From the NCBI RefSeq assembly GCF_008086165.1, contig NZ_VSKL01000002.1:248001-312000 (forward strand): 64,000 nucleotides of DNA, read 5' to 3'. The stretch comes from Algorimicrobium algoritergicola. Its GTDB lineage: Bacteria; Bacteroidota; Bacteroidia; Flavobacteriales; Flavobacteriaceae. Shown here piece by piece: positions 27,040-35,554 of this stretch. A program made the translations under genes and the position numbers. The first letter of the stretch is position 1; each line of letters begins with the position of its first letter. A model generated the notes under the pieces. The model saw only the letters and a program-made list of their open reading frames with translations. It searched no databases and was not told where the DNA came from.

Positions 27040-27160
27040 ATTAAAACTAATTACAGGTTATTCATGAATTTATTAAGAATTTAGAATAAAATAAAAAGAG
27101 ATTATAATTTCAAATTCTTTATTGAATCATTTTTACTACATTTAAGGAAATCAAGCAATT

Positions 27161-28699
27161 ATGCTAAAAAAAGTCTTTGGAAGTGCGGTATTTGGCGTTG
27201 AAGCGACAACCATAACCGTCGAGGTAAATGTGGATAAAGGCGTTGGCTATCATTTGGTAGGATTGCCAGACAATGCCATTAAAGAAAGTAATTTCCGAAT
27301 TGCAGCTGCGCTTCAAAATAATGGTTATAAAATTCCCGGCAAAAAAATCATTATAAATATGTCGCCAGCCGATTTACGAAAGGAGGGAAGTGCTTACGAT
27401 TTAACCCTCGCCATGGGAATTCTAGCCGCCACCAACCAGATAAAAGCGGACGATTTAGAAGATTATTTAATTATGGGTGAACTATCTTTAGATGGAACCT
27501 TGCAACCCATAAAAGGCGCTTTACCAATTGCTATAAAAGCGCACGAAGAAGGTTTTAAAGGTTTTATTCTTCCCAAACAAAATGCAAAAGAAGCTGCCAT
27601 TGTTTCGGGACTGAATGTTTACGGCGTAGATACCATAACACAAGTTATAGACTATTTTGATAAAGGCGAAGCTTTAGAGCAAACCATAATTGATGTCAAG
27701 GAAGAATTTAATAAAAGTCTCAATTTCCCGGAGTTTGATTTTGCTGACGTTAAAGGACAAGAAGGCATTAAACGCTGTATGGAAATTGCTGCAGCTGGTG
27801 GTCATAATATTATTTTAATTGGTCCTCCAGGCGCAGGGAAAACCATGCTTGCCAAACGATTACCCAGTATTTTACCACCTATGACCTTGCAAGAAGCTTT
27901 GGAAACAACCAAAATCCATTCGGTTGTTGGTCGTGTTAAAGAAAATACGGGATTAATGGCACAACGACCGTTTAGAAGCCCACATCATACTATATCAAAT
28001 GTAGCTTTAGTTGGAGGTGGCAGTTATCCACAACCTGGCGAAATTTCCATGTCGCACAACGGTGTGTTGTTTCTGGATGAATTACCTGAATTTAAACGAG
28101 ACGTTTTAGAAGTTATGCGCCAACCTTTGGAAGATCGGGAAGTCACGATTTCCAGAGCCAAGTTTACCGTTACCTATCCATCATCATTTATGTTGGTGGC
28201 GAGCATGAATCCGAGTCCGAGTGGTTATTTTAACGATCCAAATGCACCTGTAACATCGTCGCCTGCCGAAATGCAGCGGTATTTAAGTAAAGTGTCTGGT
28301 CCGTTGTTAGATAGAATAGATATTCATATTGAAGTGACACCAGTTCCTTTTGAAAAATTATCTGATGAACGTAAAGGCGAAGCATCTGTAGACATTAGAA
28401 AACGTGTTACAGCAGCCAGAGAAAGGCAAACGGAACGTTTTGTTGAATCAGAAAGCGTGCATTATAATGCGCAAATGAATGTGAAACAAATACGAAAACA
28501 TTGTAAACTAGATGAAGCTTCAAAAGAATTATTAAAAACAGCTATGGAACGTTTGAATTTATCCGCTCGTGCTTACGATAGGATTTTAAAAGTTTCCAGA
28601 ACCATTGCCGATTTAGAAGCCAGTCCGTCTATAAATGGTGCTCATATAAGTGAAGCCATTCAATATCGTAGTTTGGATCGAGAAGGTTGGTTGGGTTAA
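27161..28699 (+). CDS. YifB/ComM-family Mg-chelatase-like AAA ATPase
   Basis: The protein has 512 residues. The N-terminal ChlI-type domain (about 1-180) begins [14 protein letters not shown] and has [14 protein letters not shown]. The AAA core has Walker A GPPGAGKT (near residue 222), Walker [12 protein letters not shown] and RSPHHTISN. The C-terminal Mg_chelatase_C part has [19 protein letters not shown]. Family members such as ComM form hexameric helicases that promote branch migration when transformed DNA is integrated. The length equals that of ComM (about 507). Transcription appears to be single-gene. Confidence 0.9.
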   Translation: MLKKVFGSAVFGVEATTITVEVNVDKGVGYHLVGLPDNAIKESNFRIAAALQNNGYKIPGKKIIINMSPADLRKEGSAYDLTLAMGILAATNQIKADDLEDYLIMGELSLDGTLQPIKGALPIAIKAHEEGFKGFILPKQNAKEAAIVSGLNVYGVDTITQVIDYFDKGEALEQTIIDVKEEFNKSLNFPEFDFADVKGQEGIKRCMEIAAAGGHNIILIGPPGAGKTMLAKRLPSILPPMTLQEALETTKIHSVVGRVKENTGLMAQRPFRSPHHTISNVALVGGGSYPQPGEISMSHNGVLFLDELPEFKRDVLEVMRQPLEDREVTISRAKFTVTYPSSFMLVASMNPSPSGYFNDPNAPVTSSPAEMQRYLSKVSGPLLDRIDIHIEVTPVPFEKLSDERKGEASVDIRKRVTAARERQTERFVESESVHYNAQMNVKQIRKHCKLDEASKELLKTAMERLNLSARAYDRILKVSRTIADLEASPSINGAHISEAIQYRSLDREGWLG

Positions 28700-28844
28700 G
28701 TGAAAATTTTCTGACAAGTTGAAGGCTAATCACCAATAAACAGGATAGTTGAAAATGAAATTAAAATCATTTTATTCGTAGAAAAACAAAGTCTATTTCA
28801 TTCTTTTTTATACTTTTAAGGTCTATTAATCAAACCAACCAAAA

Positions 28845-29357
28845 ATGAAAAATGTATCCTTATTAATCATCGGTGCCATAATTGGCGCTTTAGCTACCTA
28901 CTATTTTTGTCCTAATTGTTCAGGAAATGGAGATATGGTGGGCAATATAGTGAAACCTGCAGGTGTAATTACGGCCAAAGAAGCCATGACATTAGATCAA
29001 GCTTTTAATTCTAGACACGAACTTATTAGCGACCAAATTGTTATGCGTCCAGACAACCGATCTGCGTGGTGGTCTGTGGAAGACATTAAAAATTATATAA
29101 AATACGCGGAAAACCAATCCCATGAATTAGGTTACAGAATGGATGGTCTGCGTTTGTATTTAGGTGCTTATCCCGATTCGCCTAAAGAAGGCGTTGGTTA
29201 TACCACCATGTTTTTTGTACCAACAGGTACGCAAGCTTTATCAGAAGGTTCTAGTATGCCGTTTCATTTTAAACGTAAAGGAGGTGACATTCCTGGAGGT
29301 GATGGCTTGAATATGGGTGGTGATGGTGATCCACCAAGTGCCAATTACCCACAATAA
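28845..29357 (+). CDS. Membrane-anchored exported protein, paralog A of a tandem pair
   Basis: The protein has 170 residues. The N-terminus is a signal anchor (about 4-22) running into FCPNCSG. The outer domain has DNRSAWWSVEDIKNYIKYAE, then ELGYRMDGLRLYLGAYP and MFFVPTGTQ. It ends with the motif GGDIPGGDGLNMGG and PPSANYPQ. The next gene product shares these segments and the same end. I do not recognise the family. TACTTTTA, 26 bases upstream of the ATG, is a near match to the -7 element. The gene heads a unit that continues with the paralog, a multi-pass membrane protein and a histidine kinase. It may present or detect something at the cell surface; that is inference. Confidence 0.7.
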   Translation: MKNVSLLIIGAIIGALATYYFCPNCSGNGDMVGNIVKPAGVITAKEAMTLDQAFNSRHELISDQIVMRPDNRSAWWSVEDIKNYIKYAENQSHELGYRMDGLRLYLGAYPDSPKEGVGYTTMFFVPTGTQALSEGSSMPFHFKRKGGDIPGGDGLNMGGDGDPPSANYPQ

Positions 29358-29417
29358 CCACGTAATTATTAACCCTTAAATATTTATATTATGAAAAATT
29401 TTTTTAATTGGAAATCC

Positions 29418-29442
29418 GTATGTATGTATGTATGTATGTATG
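29418..29442 (+). repeat. Tetranucleotide repeat (TATG)6 in a signal-peptide region: phase-variation candidate
   Basis: Six perfect TATG units lie at 29419-29442, preceded by a G, inside the codons for the N-terminus of the next protein. A change of one unit moves the frame. From the natural ATG at 29391 the frame now runs into TAG at 29451. With five or eight units the ATG would read through into the lipoprotein. This is the layout of slipped-strand contingency loci. Confidence 0.8.
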
Positions 29443-29928
29443 TTGTTTATTAGCTTCAGTTGTACTACTGATGATTCTAAAGCTGCTGGAAATGATGAAT
29501 CGTCGTCATCTCGACTGGCGAAAGCGCCTTTTGGTATTATTTCGTCAGAGCGTGCTCAAGAATTAAATAATAATTGGACGGCTTCACGTGCAAGCGTAAT
29601 TGAAGCTGCCATTGGCAAACCAGACAATCGTTCTGTGAAATTTTCGCTACAAGATATGAGAGCATATCTAGATTATGCTGAAAATCAATCGCAGGATTTA
29701 GGCTATGAAATGGATGGTGTTCGTATTTATTTTGCAGCTTATGGCGAAAATGAAGCGAATGGTAAAGCAGGTCAAGCTACCGTATTTTTGGTGCCAACCG
29801 GAAACAAAAATATTTCTGAAGCTAGTATGATTCCTTTCACACGGGAAGAAGGTGGTGATATTCCTGGAGGTGATGGCTTGAATATGGGTGGTTTAGGAAA
29901 TCCACCTGGTGGAAATTACCCACAATAA
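29428..29928 (+). CDS. Lipoprotein, paralog B of the tandem pair, out of frame with its natural start
   Basis: The frame as it stands gives 166 residues from an ATG inside the TATG repeat. A better start is the ATG at 29391, directly after an AT-rich leader. It would give MKNFFNWKSVCMYVCM and then LFISFSC, a proper lipoprotein signal, but only if the repeat had five units. With the six present, only the poor signal MYVCMLFISFSC can be made. The body (about 40-166) parallels paralog A: DNRSVKFSLQDMRAYLDYAE, LGYEMDGVRIYFAAYG, VFLVPTGN and the end GGDIPGGDGLNMGG with NYPQ. Function is unknown. The next gene begins eight bases after the stop. Confidence 0.7.
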   Translation: MYVCMLFISFSCTTDDSKAAGNDESSSSRLAKAPFGIISSERAQELNNNWTASRASVIEAAIGKPDNRSVKFSLQDMRAYLDYAENQSQDLGYEMDGVRIYFAAYGENEANGKAGQATVFLVPTGNKNISEASMIPFTREEGGDIPGGDGLNMGGLGNPPGGNYPQ

Positions 29929-29936
29929 CCAAAATT

Positions 29937-30641
29937 ATGAATGAGTTTTTGAGTCAAAATTATTTCTTAATTACGCATTTGGTTGAATTTTTAGCAGCAG
30001 GTACAGGTTTATTCTTTTATAAAAAGTATAAAGCCGCTGCTGCTATTTATTTTATATGGTTTCTGGTCTATAGTGCTTTTGTTGATTTGATTTCAAGGTA
30101 TCCAAGATTTTTTAATTATTTGGAAACTTTTGATAGTATTGAGAATACCATGTTTGAAAGGAATTATTGGTACATTACTATTTTTTGGGTAATTGCCAGT
30201 ACCCTGTTTTACGTTTTTTATTTTCAAAAAATAATTCAACATCCAAAATTGAAAACAATTTTAAAATTCACCAAATGGCTGTTTCTTATAGCTTCCATAA
30301 TCGTTTTTATTTTTGACTTTGAAAAACTCTACACTAGTAAAATTCCGTTGATACATATTTTATCAACTTTGTCCGTTTTTTTGGCTATTAGTTTATATCT
30401 TTTTGAAATTTTAAATAGTGATCGTATTTTAATATTTTATCAATCCATTAATTTTTATATCAGTTCCACCGTATTAATTTGGTGGTTAATCACCACACCA
30501 TTAGTTTTTTATGACCTCTATTTTTCTCAAGCAGACTGGAACTTTGTATTTTTAAAATATCAAATATTTTTGTTTGCTAATGTGTTTATGTATGTATCTT
30601 TTACTTTAGCTCTCATTTTTTGCAAACCTCAATATGATTAG
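29937..30641 (+). CDS. Multi-pass membrane protein, partner of the histidine kinase
   Basis: The protein has 234 residues and about seven hydrophobic helices with short loops; aromatic residues are frequent (FWVIASTLFYVFYF, YEILNSD-type borders). It has no signal peptide and no enzyme motif I recognise. The seven-helix plan recalls sensor modules that feed a separate kinase. Eight bases separate it from the lipoprotein gene and it overlaps the kinase gene by eight bases, so all are translated as a unit. The likely role is a membrane receptor or adaptor for the kinase, using one or both exported paralogs as ligand-binding parts. That is inference. Confidence 0.6.
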   Translation: MNEFLSQNYFLITHLVEFLAAGTGLFFYKKYKAAAAIYFIWFLVYSAFVDLISRYPRFFNYLETFDSIENTMFERNYWYITIFWVIASTLFYVFYFQKIIQHPKLKTILKFTKWLFLIASIIVFIFDFEKLYTSKIPLIHILSTLSVFLAISLYLFEILNSDRILIFYQSINFYISSTVLIWWLITTPLVFYDLYFSQADWNFVFLKYQIFLFANVFMYVSFTLALIFCKPQYD

Positions 30642-31473
30642 ATCGTTACTTTTTATTCTACTCCAGAATCAAGCCGTTTCAACAGCAGCTGAACGCTACC
30701 TATTGTTATACATGATAGCGGTGTTAGTAATTGTTACGGCTTTGATTATTGTTTTCTTTATTGTTTTTCAAAAGCGAAAAAACAAACTGCTTTTAGATAA
30801 AATTGAACGCGAGAAAGTCTTTCAAGAAGAACTATCCAACACCCAAATTGAAATTCAGGAACAAACGCTTAAAAATATAGGTCAGGAGTTACATGATAAT
30901 ATTGGTCAGTTATTATCTGTTGCCAATATGCAGATGAGTATTATGAACATGCAAGTTCAGGAAAGTATTAAGGAGCAATTCACGGAAACCAAAAATGTGG
31001 TAAAAGAAAGTTTAAGTGAATTACGTGCGCTTTCTAAATCCTTAAATAGTGATGTGATTGTAAATCGTGGTTTTCAGAAATCAGTTGAAAATGAAGTGGC
31101 ACGTTTAAATAAATTGCAATTGCTTTCTGCCGAATTAGAAATTATTGGTGATGAAACACTTTTTTCAAATTCTAAAGACAGTATTATTTTATTTCGAATA
31201 CTTCAAGAGTTTATTTCAAATACCGTAAAATATGCGTCAGCCGCCAGTTTGTTGGTTAAATTAGAGTATCAAAACGAAAATTTGTTGATTCAAATCTCTG
31301 ATGATGGAAAAGGTTTCGATATATCTACTGCCGAAAAAGGAGCTGGCTTAATTAATATGAAAAGTCGAGCGGATTTAATTCACGCGGCGTTTAATTTGCG
31401 TTCTGAAATTAAGGAAGGAACAAGCTTGCAAATTAACTATCCGTATCGTGAGGAAACGAAATTAACTTTCTAA
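30634..31473 (+). CDS. Orphan sensor histidine kinase (HisKA_3 type)
   Basis: The protein has 279 residues: a short outer N-terminus, one membrane helix (about 22-45), a coiled coil (about 48-85), the HisKA_3 box QELHDNIGQLLS with the phosphoacceptor His, and a HATPase domain (about 180-275) with EFISNTVKYA, SDDGKGFD and GAGLINMKSRADLI. This type (DesK/NarX/LiaS) normally pairs with a LuxR-type response regulator. None follows: the next gene is an rluA homolog on the other strand that overlaps the kinase by 12 bases. The partner must be elsewhere. The start overlaps the stop of the preceding membrane protein. Confidence 0.85.
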   Translation: MIRSLLFILLQNQAVSTAAERYLLLYMIAVLVIVTALIIVFFIVFQKRKNKLLLDKIEREKVFQEELSNTQIEIQEQTLKNIGQELHDNIGQLLSVANMQMSIMNMQVQESIKEQFTETKNVVKESLSELRALSKSLNSDVIVNRGFQKSVENEVARLNKLQLLSAELEIIGDETLFSNSKDSIILFRILQEFISNTVKYASAASLLVKLEYQNENLLIQISDDGKGFDISTAEKGAGLINMKSRADLIHAAFNLRSEIKEGTSLQINYPYREETKLTF

Positions 31474-32163
31474 ACAGGCATTCCAAACGGGATCATTTGG
31501 TAAAGGCGCCGTTACCTGAATCTCTTCCTTGGAAACAGGATGCGTAAATTGCAAGTGTCTGGCATGTAAACTAATACTGCCATCTGGATTACTTCGGTTA
31601 AAACCATATTTTAAATCGCCTTTTATGGGACAACCTATACTAGCTAATTGCACACGAATTTGATGATGTCTGCCAGTTTCTAAAGCTACTTCTACTAAAT
31701 AGTAATTATCTAATTGTTTTAATACCTGATAATGCAAAATGGCTTTTTTGCTATCAGCTGATTTATTAGGAAAGGCTGTAGATTTATTATTCTTCGGATT
31801 TTTCCGTAACCAATGCGTCAAAGAATCCGCTTGTTTTGGTGGTGCATTTTTAACTAAAGCCCAATAGGTTTTATGGGCATCTCTATCCGCAAATAATTTA
31901 TTTAATCTCGGCAAGGCTTTACTGGTTTTAGCAAACATGACGATACCAGTTGTTGGTCTGTCCAATCTATGAACCACACCTAAATACACATTACCAGGTT
32001 TGTTGTACTTGTCCTTTATATAGTCTTTAACTACATCGCTTAAAGGTGTGTCGCCTGTTTTATCACCTTGAACAATATCACCAGCACGTTTGTTGATGAT
32101 GATTAGGTGATTGTCTTCGTATAAAACTTGGATATTTTTTTTGTTGGAGAGAACTTTTGACAC
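31462..32163 (-). CDS. RluA-family pseudouridine synthase
   Basis: The protein has 233 residues with the family catalytic motif HRLDRPTTG (Asp68), then MFAKTSKALPRL, and a late GRHHQIRVQLASIGCPI segment followed by GDLKYG. It makes pseudouridine in rRNA or tRNA; the target cannot be told from the sequence. It lacks the N-terminal S4 domain, which is common for the smaller members. The start is a GTG that lies in an ACACGAATT repeat (minus strand TTCGTGTCA), because an in-frame stop lies six bases upstream and no ATG occurs before the core. The 3' end overlaps the kinase gene on the other strand by 12 bases. Confidence 0.88.
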   Translation of the reverse strand: MSKVLSNKKNIQVLYEDNHLIIINKRAGDIVQGDKTGDTPLSDVVKDYIKDKYNKPGNVYLGVVHRLDRPTTGIVMFAKTSKALPRLNKLFADRDAHKTYWALVKNAPPKQADSLTHWLRKNPKNNKSTAFPNKSADSKKAILHYQVLKQLDNYYLVEVALETGRHHQIRVQLASIGCPIKGDLKYGFNRSNPDGSISLHARHLQFTHPVSKEEIQVTAPLPNDPVWNACLES

Positions 32164-32256
32164 GAATTACACGAATTTACACTAATTATTAATTTTTACT
32201 TCACACTAATTATTTCGCGGAGTTGCGCAGAGAAAAACGCAGAGGTTCACAGAGAA
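32161..32256. repeat. Intergenic short-repeat string (ACACGAATT and CGCAGAG types)
   Basis: CACGAATTACACGAATTTACAC lies at the start of this stretch (32161-32182). From 32215 there is CGCGGAG, GCGCAGAG, ACGCAGAG and CACAGAG, spaced at about 11 bases. Strings of both types recur in the intergenic DNA of many Bacteroidota. The rluA start codon sits in the first string. Confidence 0.55.
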
Positions 32257-32352
32257 TTACTTACGAATCTTACATGTAATTCCACAACTTAACAACAAAC
32301 ACCTCTACAACTTTACTTTAAAAAGACTCGGATTATAATAGTTCTTCATGAA

Positions 32353-32380
32353 TTACTGAACACTGATCACTGAACACTAG
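32353..32380. repeat. ACTGAACACTG direct repeat at the end of panB
   Basis: ACTGAACACTG, ATCACTGAACACT: a short direct repeat that runs into the panB stop codon (minus strand, 32377-32379). It is probably the third part of the same intergenic repeat string. Confidence 0.45.
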
Positions 32381-33195
32381 TATTGTTCCTCATCATTCGG
32401 AAAATCAACCGACTTTACATCTTTAGCATATTGCGAAATAGCATTGGTCATATCTTCATATAAATTCATATAACGACGTAAAAACCGTGGATTGAATTCA
32501 TGCGTCATGCCAATCATATCATGTAACACAAGCACTTGACCATCTACGCCTTTTCCAGCGCCAATTCCAATAACAGGAATGCTTACACTTTCGGCAACTT
32601 CTTGTGCTAATTTGGCTGGAATTTTTTCTAATACAATAGCAAAACAACCAGCTCTTTCAAGCATTAAAGCATCTTCTTTCAATTTATCAGCTTCTTCATC
32701 TTCTTTGGCACGAACGGTATAAGTCCCAAATTTATAAATGGATTGCGGTGTTAATCCCAAATGTCCCATAATTGGAATTCCCGCATTTAAAATACGCTTA
32801 ATAGAATCTTTAACTTCTTTTCCACCTTCTAGCTTTACGGCATGTCCGCCACTTTCTTTCATAATTCGGATAGCAGAACGCAAGGCTTCTTTCGGATCAC
32901 TTTGGTAACTTCCAAATGGTAAGTCCACAACTACTAAAGCACGATCTACAGCACGAACTACAGAAGATGCGTGATAAATCATCTGATCCAACGTAATCGG
33001 CAAAGTTGTTTCGTGTCCTGCCATAACATTACTAGCAGAATCACCAACAAGAATCACATCTATTCCAGCACCATCAACAATTTTAGCCATGGTATAATCA
33101 TAAGCTGTTAACATGGATATTTTTTCGCCTTTGGCTTTCATATCCACTAATGTTTTTACGGTAATGCGTTTGTACTGTTTTTTGGCTACTGACAT
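32377..33195 (-). CDS. panB: 3-methyl-2-oxobutanoate hydroxymethyltransferase PanB
   Basis: The protein has 272 residues and is cytoplasmic. Family segments are [17 protein letters not shown] at the start, [19 protein letters not shown] with the metal-binding Asp, [34 protein letters not shown] and IPVIGIGAG. PanB adds a hydroxymethyl group from methylene-tetrahydrofolate to ketoisovalerate, the first step of pantothenate synthesis. The length equals the family norm (about 264-275). The other pan genes are not in the window. It is preceded by a repeat-rich gap towards rluA and 120 bases from sdaA. Confidence 0.95.
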   Translation of the reverse strand: MSVAKKQYKRITVKTLVDMKAKGEKISMLTAYDYTMAKIVDGAGIDVILVGDSASNVMAGHETTLPITLDQMIYHASSVVRAVDRALVVVDLPFGSYQSDPKEALRSAIRIMKESGGHAVKLEGGKEVKDSIKRILNAGIPIMGHLGLTPQSIYKFGTYTVRAKEDEEADKLKEDALMLERAGCFAIVLEKIPAKLAQEVAESVSIPVIGIGAGKGVDGQVLVLHDMIGMTHEFNPRFLRRYMNLYEDMTNAISQYAKDVKSVDFPNDEEQY

Positions 33196-33315
33196 AAGTT
33201 TGGTTTAAAATGCACGTAAAATTAATAAATTAAGAGTGGATACCGTTAATTTTTTAAGTATTTCAATAAAATAGGCTGCTATTACACAAACTATTCAATC
33301 CGTTTGAAAAATCAT

Positions 33316-34740
33316 TTAACAATCCGTTAAATTCACACTAACTGCAAGTCCGCCTTCACTGGTTTCTTTGTATTTGGAATTCATGTCTTTAGCAGTTTCC
33401 CACATGGTTTGAACCACTTTATCTAAAGGCACTTTTACATTTTTAGGATCGGTGTCCAAGGCTAATTCAGCGGCATTAATGGCTTTAATTGCTCCCATAG
33501 AGTTGCGCTCAATACACGGTATTTGTACTAAACCACCAATAGGATCGCAGGTGAGACCTAAATGATGTTCCATAGCTATTTCAGCCGCAATTAATACTTG
33601 ATCTGGTGTGCCACCCATTAATTCACAAAGTGCTCCAGCTGCCATGGCAGAGGACACGCCAATTTCAGCTTGACAGCCGCCCATGGCTGCAGAAATGGTT
33701 GCTCCTTTTTTAAATATGGATCCAATTTCACCAGAAACTAATAAGAACTTCTTAATATGTTCAAAATCGGCGTCATGGTTTTCAATAACTAAATAATACA
33801 TTAAAACAGCTGGAATTACACCAGCACTTCCGTTTGTTGGCGCTGTAACAACACGACCTAAAGCCGCATTTACTTCATTTACAGCCAAAGCAAAACAGCT
33901 AACCCATTTTAAAATTTGTCGGAATTTAACTTCTGTCTGACGAATGCTTTGTAACCACGTTTCAGGGGAATCATAAGGCACGCCATTATTTAATTTCTCA
34001 TGCATATCATAAGCACGACGACGCACATTTAAGCCACCAGGCAAATTTCCTTCCGTATGACAGCCAACGTACATACATTCCAACATGGTATTCCAGATAC
34101 GTTTTAATTCAAAATCAATCGTTTCTTCATCACGAATAGACTTTTCATTTTCTAAAACCACACCGGAAACAGGTAGATTTAACTGCTGGCAAAATTCAAG
34201 TAATTTCACACCATTTTCAACAGGATATGGGAATGTACAATAGAATAAAATTTTATTGGCTTTGGAATTCTGACGTTCTTCTTGAACAACAAATCCACCA
34301 CCAATGGAGTAATAGTACGCATGGGATTTTCTGCCATCAATAACGGCTGTAAAACGCATACCATTAGCATGAAATGGTAAAAATTTTCTGTTAAAAATAA
34401 TATCTGTTTTCGGATTGAAATCTATAGTGCGTTCGTTATTTAAATGCAGTTTATGGGTATTATTTATAGAAGCTATTATAACATCAATCGTATCCACAGG
34501 AATATATTCAGGATCTGCACCGCTTAAACCTAACATAACGGCATAATCTGTAGCATGGCCTTTTCCAGTTAAGGACAACGAGCCGTATAAATCTACGGTG
34601 ATGCTTTCTACTTTTTCAAACCGGTTTTTAGATTTTAATTCCGCAATCCATCTTTCGGCAGCACGCCAAGGACCTAATGTGTGTGAACTAGATGGTCCAA
34701 CACCAATTTTTAGCATATCAAAGACAGAAATACACTCCAT
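33316..34740 (-). CDS. sdaA: L-serine ammonia-lyase, single-chain iron-sulfur type
   Basis: The protein has 474 residues. It joins the SdaA beta-like domain (about 1-155, starting [18 protein letters not shown]) and the alpha-like catalytic domain (about 185-474). The latter has [37 protein letters not shown] and [19 protein letters not shown]. The conserved cysteines in these segments hold the [4Fe-4S] cluster. It converts L-serine to pyruvate and ammonia. The single-chain form with about 455-475 residues is usual. A -7 element lies 24 bases upstream of the ATG, with a TTG 21 bases further up as a possible -33. Confidence 0.93.
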   Translation of the reverse strand: MECISVFDMLKIGVGPSSSHTLGPWRAAERWIAELKSKNRFEKVESITVDLYGSLSLTGKGHATDYAVMLGLSGADPEYIPVDTIDVIIASINNTHKLHLNNERTIDFNPKTDIIFNRKFLPFHANGMRFTAVIDGRKSHAYYYSIGGGFVVQEERQNSKANKILFYCTFPYPVENGVKLLEFCQQLNLPVSGVVLENEKSIRDEETIDFELKRIWNTMLECMYVGCHTEGNLPGGLNVRRRAYDMHEKLNNGVPYDSPETWLQSIRQTEVKFRQILKWVSCFALAVNEVNAALGRVVTAPTNGSAGVIPAVLMYYLVIENHDADFEHIKKFLLVSGEIGSIFKKGATISAAMGGCQAEIGVSSAMAAGALCELMGGTPDQVLIAAEIAMEHHLGLTCDPIGGLVQIPCIERNSMGAIKAINAAELALDTDPKNVKVPLDKVVQTMWETAKDMNSKYKETSEGGLAVSVNLTDC

Positions 34741-34764
34741 ATTATACTCATTTTAGATTAACTA

Positions 34765-34772
34765 CAAATATA
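34765..34772 (-). promoter_or_regulatory. TAnnTTTG (-7) element of the serine ammonia-lyase gene
   Basis: On the minus strand it reads TATATTTG; a TTG lies 21 bases upstream of it. It is 24 bases before the ATG at 34740. Confidence 0.6.
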
Positions 34773-34827
34773 CATTTAGTTTATGATGATTTTCAAGAAA
34801 CCCAAGTATATTCCAAAGGAATTTAAC

Positions 34828-35361
34828 CTAACGTTTTTCAAATTCTGTAATATTAAAAACTTCCATCACATTATTAATATTTGAGGTATCTATACGACTA
34901 ATGGCATCAGCTGGTAAAATAATTACTCTAAACATTTGATTTTGTGTAAATTCATTTCCTAGAGTTGATAAATCGAAATTACCATCTATAAGTATTTCAA
35001 CATCAGCGAAAGTATGGTTAAATACATACTGAATAATGTTTGAGTCTTCGAGGAAAAAATTTTGGGGAAGCGGAGACCAAGCTTCAGTTGGCACACCATC
35101 GATTTCTACAATGTTTTCCAATCTATAAATCAAAACGGCATCGCTATCTAAAATATCAAACGGTAAGTTTATAAAGGCTTCCTGTAAGCCACTGTCATTA
35201 AAATATTCGAAATCAACAGTTCTTTCGAAAGAAAGTGCAGCATATTCATCGGCATCAATACCATTAAACCCATCTCTACCTGGAGGGCCTTCTGGGCCTT
35301 CACAAGACGTTAAAACTAAGACAAACACAAATAATAGTGTTACTAGATTTTTCATAATCAT
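34828..35361 (-). CDS. Lipoprotein with a short collagen-like Gly-X-Y segment
   Basis: The protein has 177 residues. A lipoprotein signal ends VLTSC (Cys near residue 20), followed at once by GPEGPPGRDGFNG, four collagen-like triplets. The rest (about 40-177) has no family I know; it is acidic and beta-rich, with LPFDILDSDAVLIYRLE, WSPLPQNFFLE and a late FRVIILPADAI. Short GPxGPxG segments after the Cys are frequent in lipoproteins of Flavobacteriaceae; their role is unknown. There are two possible starts (ATG at 35361 or 35355). The gene is divergent from dnaK; the two share a 193-base gap. Confidence 0.7.
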   Translation of the reverse strand: MIMKNLVTLLFVFVLVLTSCEGPEGPPGRDGFNGIDADEYAALSFERTVDFEYFNDSGLQEAFINLPFDILDSDAVLIYRLENIVEIDGVPTEAWSPLPQNFFLEDSNIIQYVFNHTFADVEILIDGNFDLSTLGNEFTQNQMFRVIILPADAISRIDTSNINNVMEVFNITEFEKR

Positions 35362-35435
35362 TATTTTTTTAGGATTTAAAAATACTAATAATTCACGTCA
35401 TACGCGCGCTTTAAATATATATTAACATAGGAATC

Positions 35436-35476
35436 TGACATCGTGTCACTTTTTTTGTCATGGCACAATCATTGTC
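35436..35476 (+). promoter_or_regulatory. Sigma-54-like (-24/-12) promoter of dnaK with upstream palindrome
   Basis: TGGCAC-AATCA-TTGTC at 35461-35476 fits the sigma-54 consensus TGGCAC-N5-TTGCW with one mismatch (GT for GC at -12). The GG and the G of the -12 block are 12 bases apart, as required. Just upstream lies TGACA-TCG-TGTCA (35436-35448), a perfect palindrome, and another TGTCA (35456-35460) abuts the promoter. Predicted transcription starts near 35486, about 69 bases before the ATG. Confidence 0.6.
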
Positions 35477-35510
35477 TTATACATTCCGAAAATAATTAAG
35501 AACACAACAC

Positions 35511-35528
35511 TTCCGATTCATATCGGAA
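35511..35528 (+). promoter_or_regulatory. Hairpin in the dnaK leader
   Basis: TTCCGAT pairs perfectly with ATCGGAA over a TCAT loop, 26 bases before the dnaK ATG and within the predicted leader. It might affect mRNA stability or translation with temperature; there is no ribosome-binding site inside it. Confidence 0.45.
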
Positions 35529-35554
35529 AATACAAATTAAAATAAATAACTATT

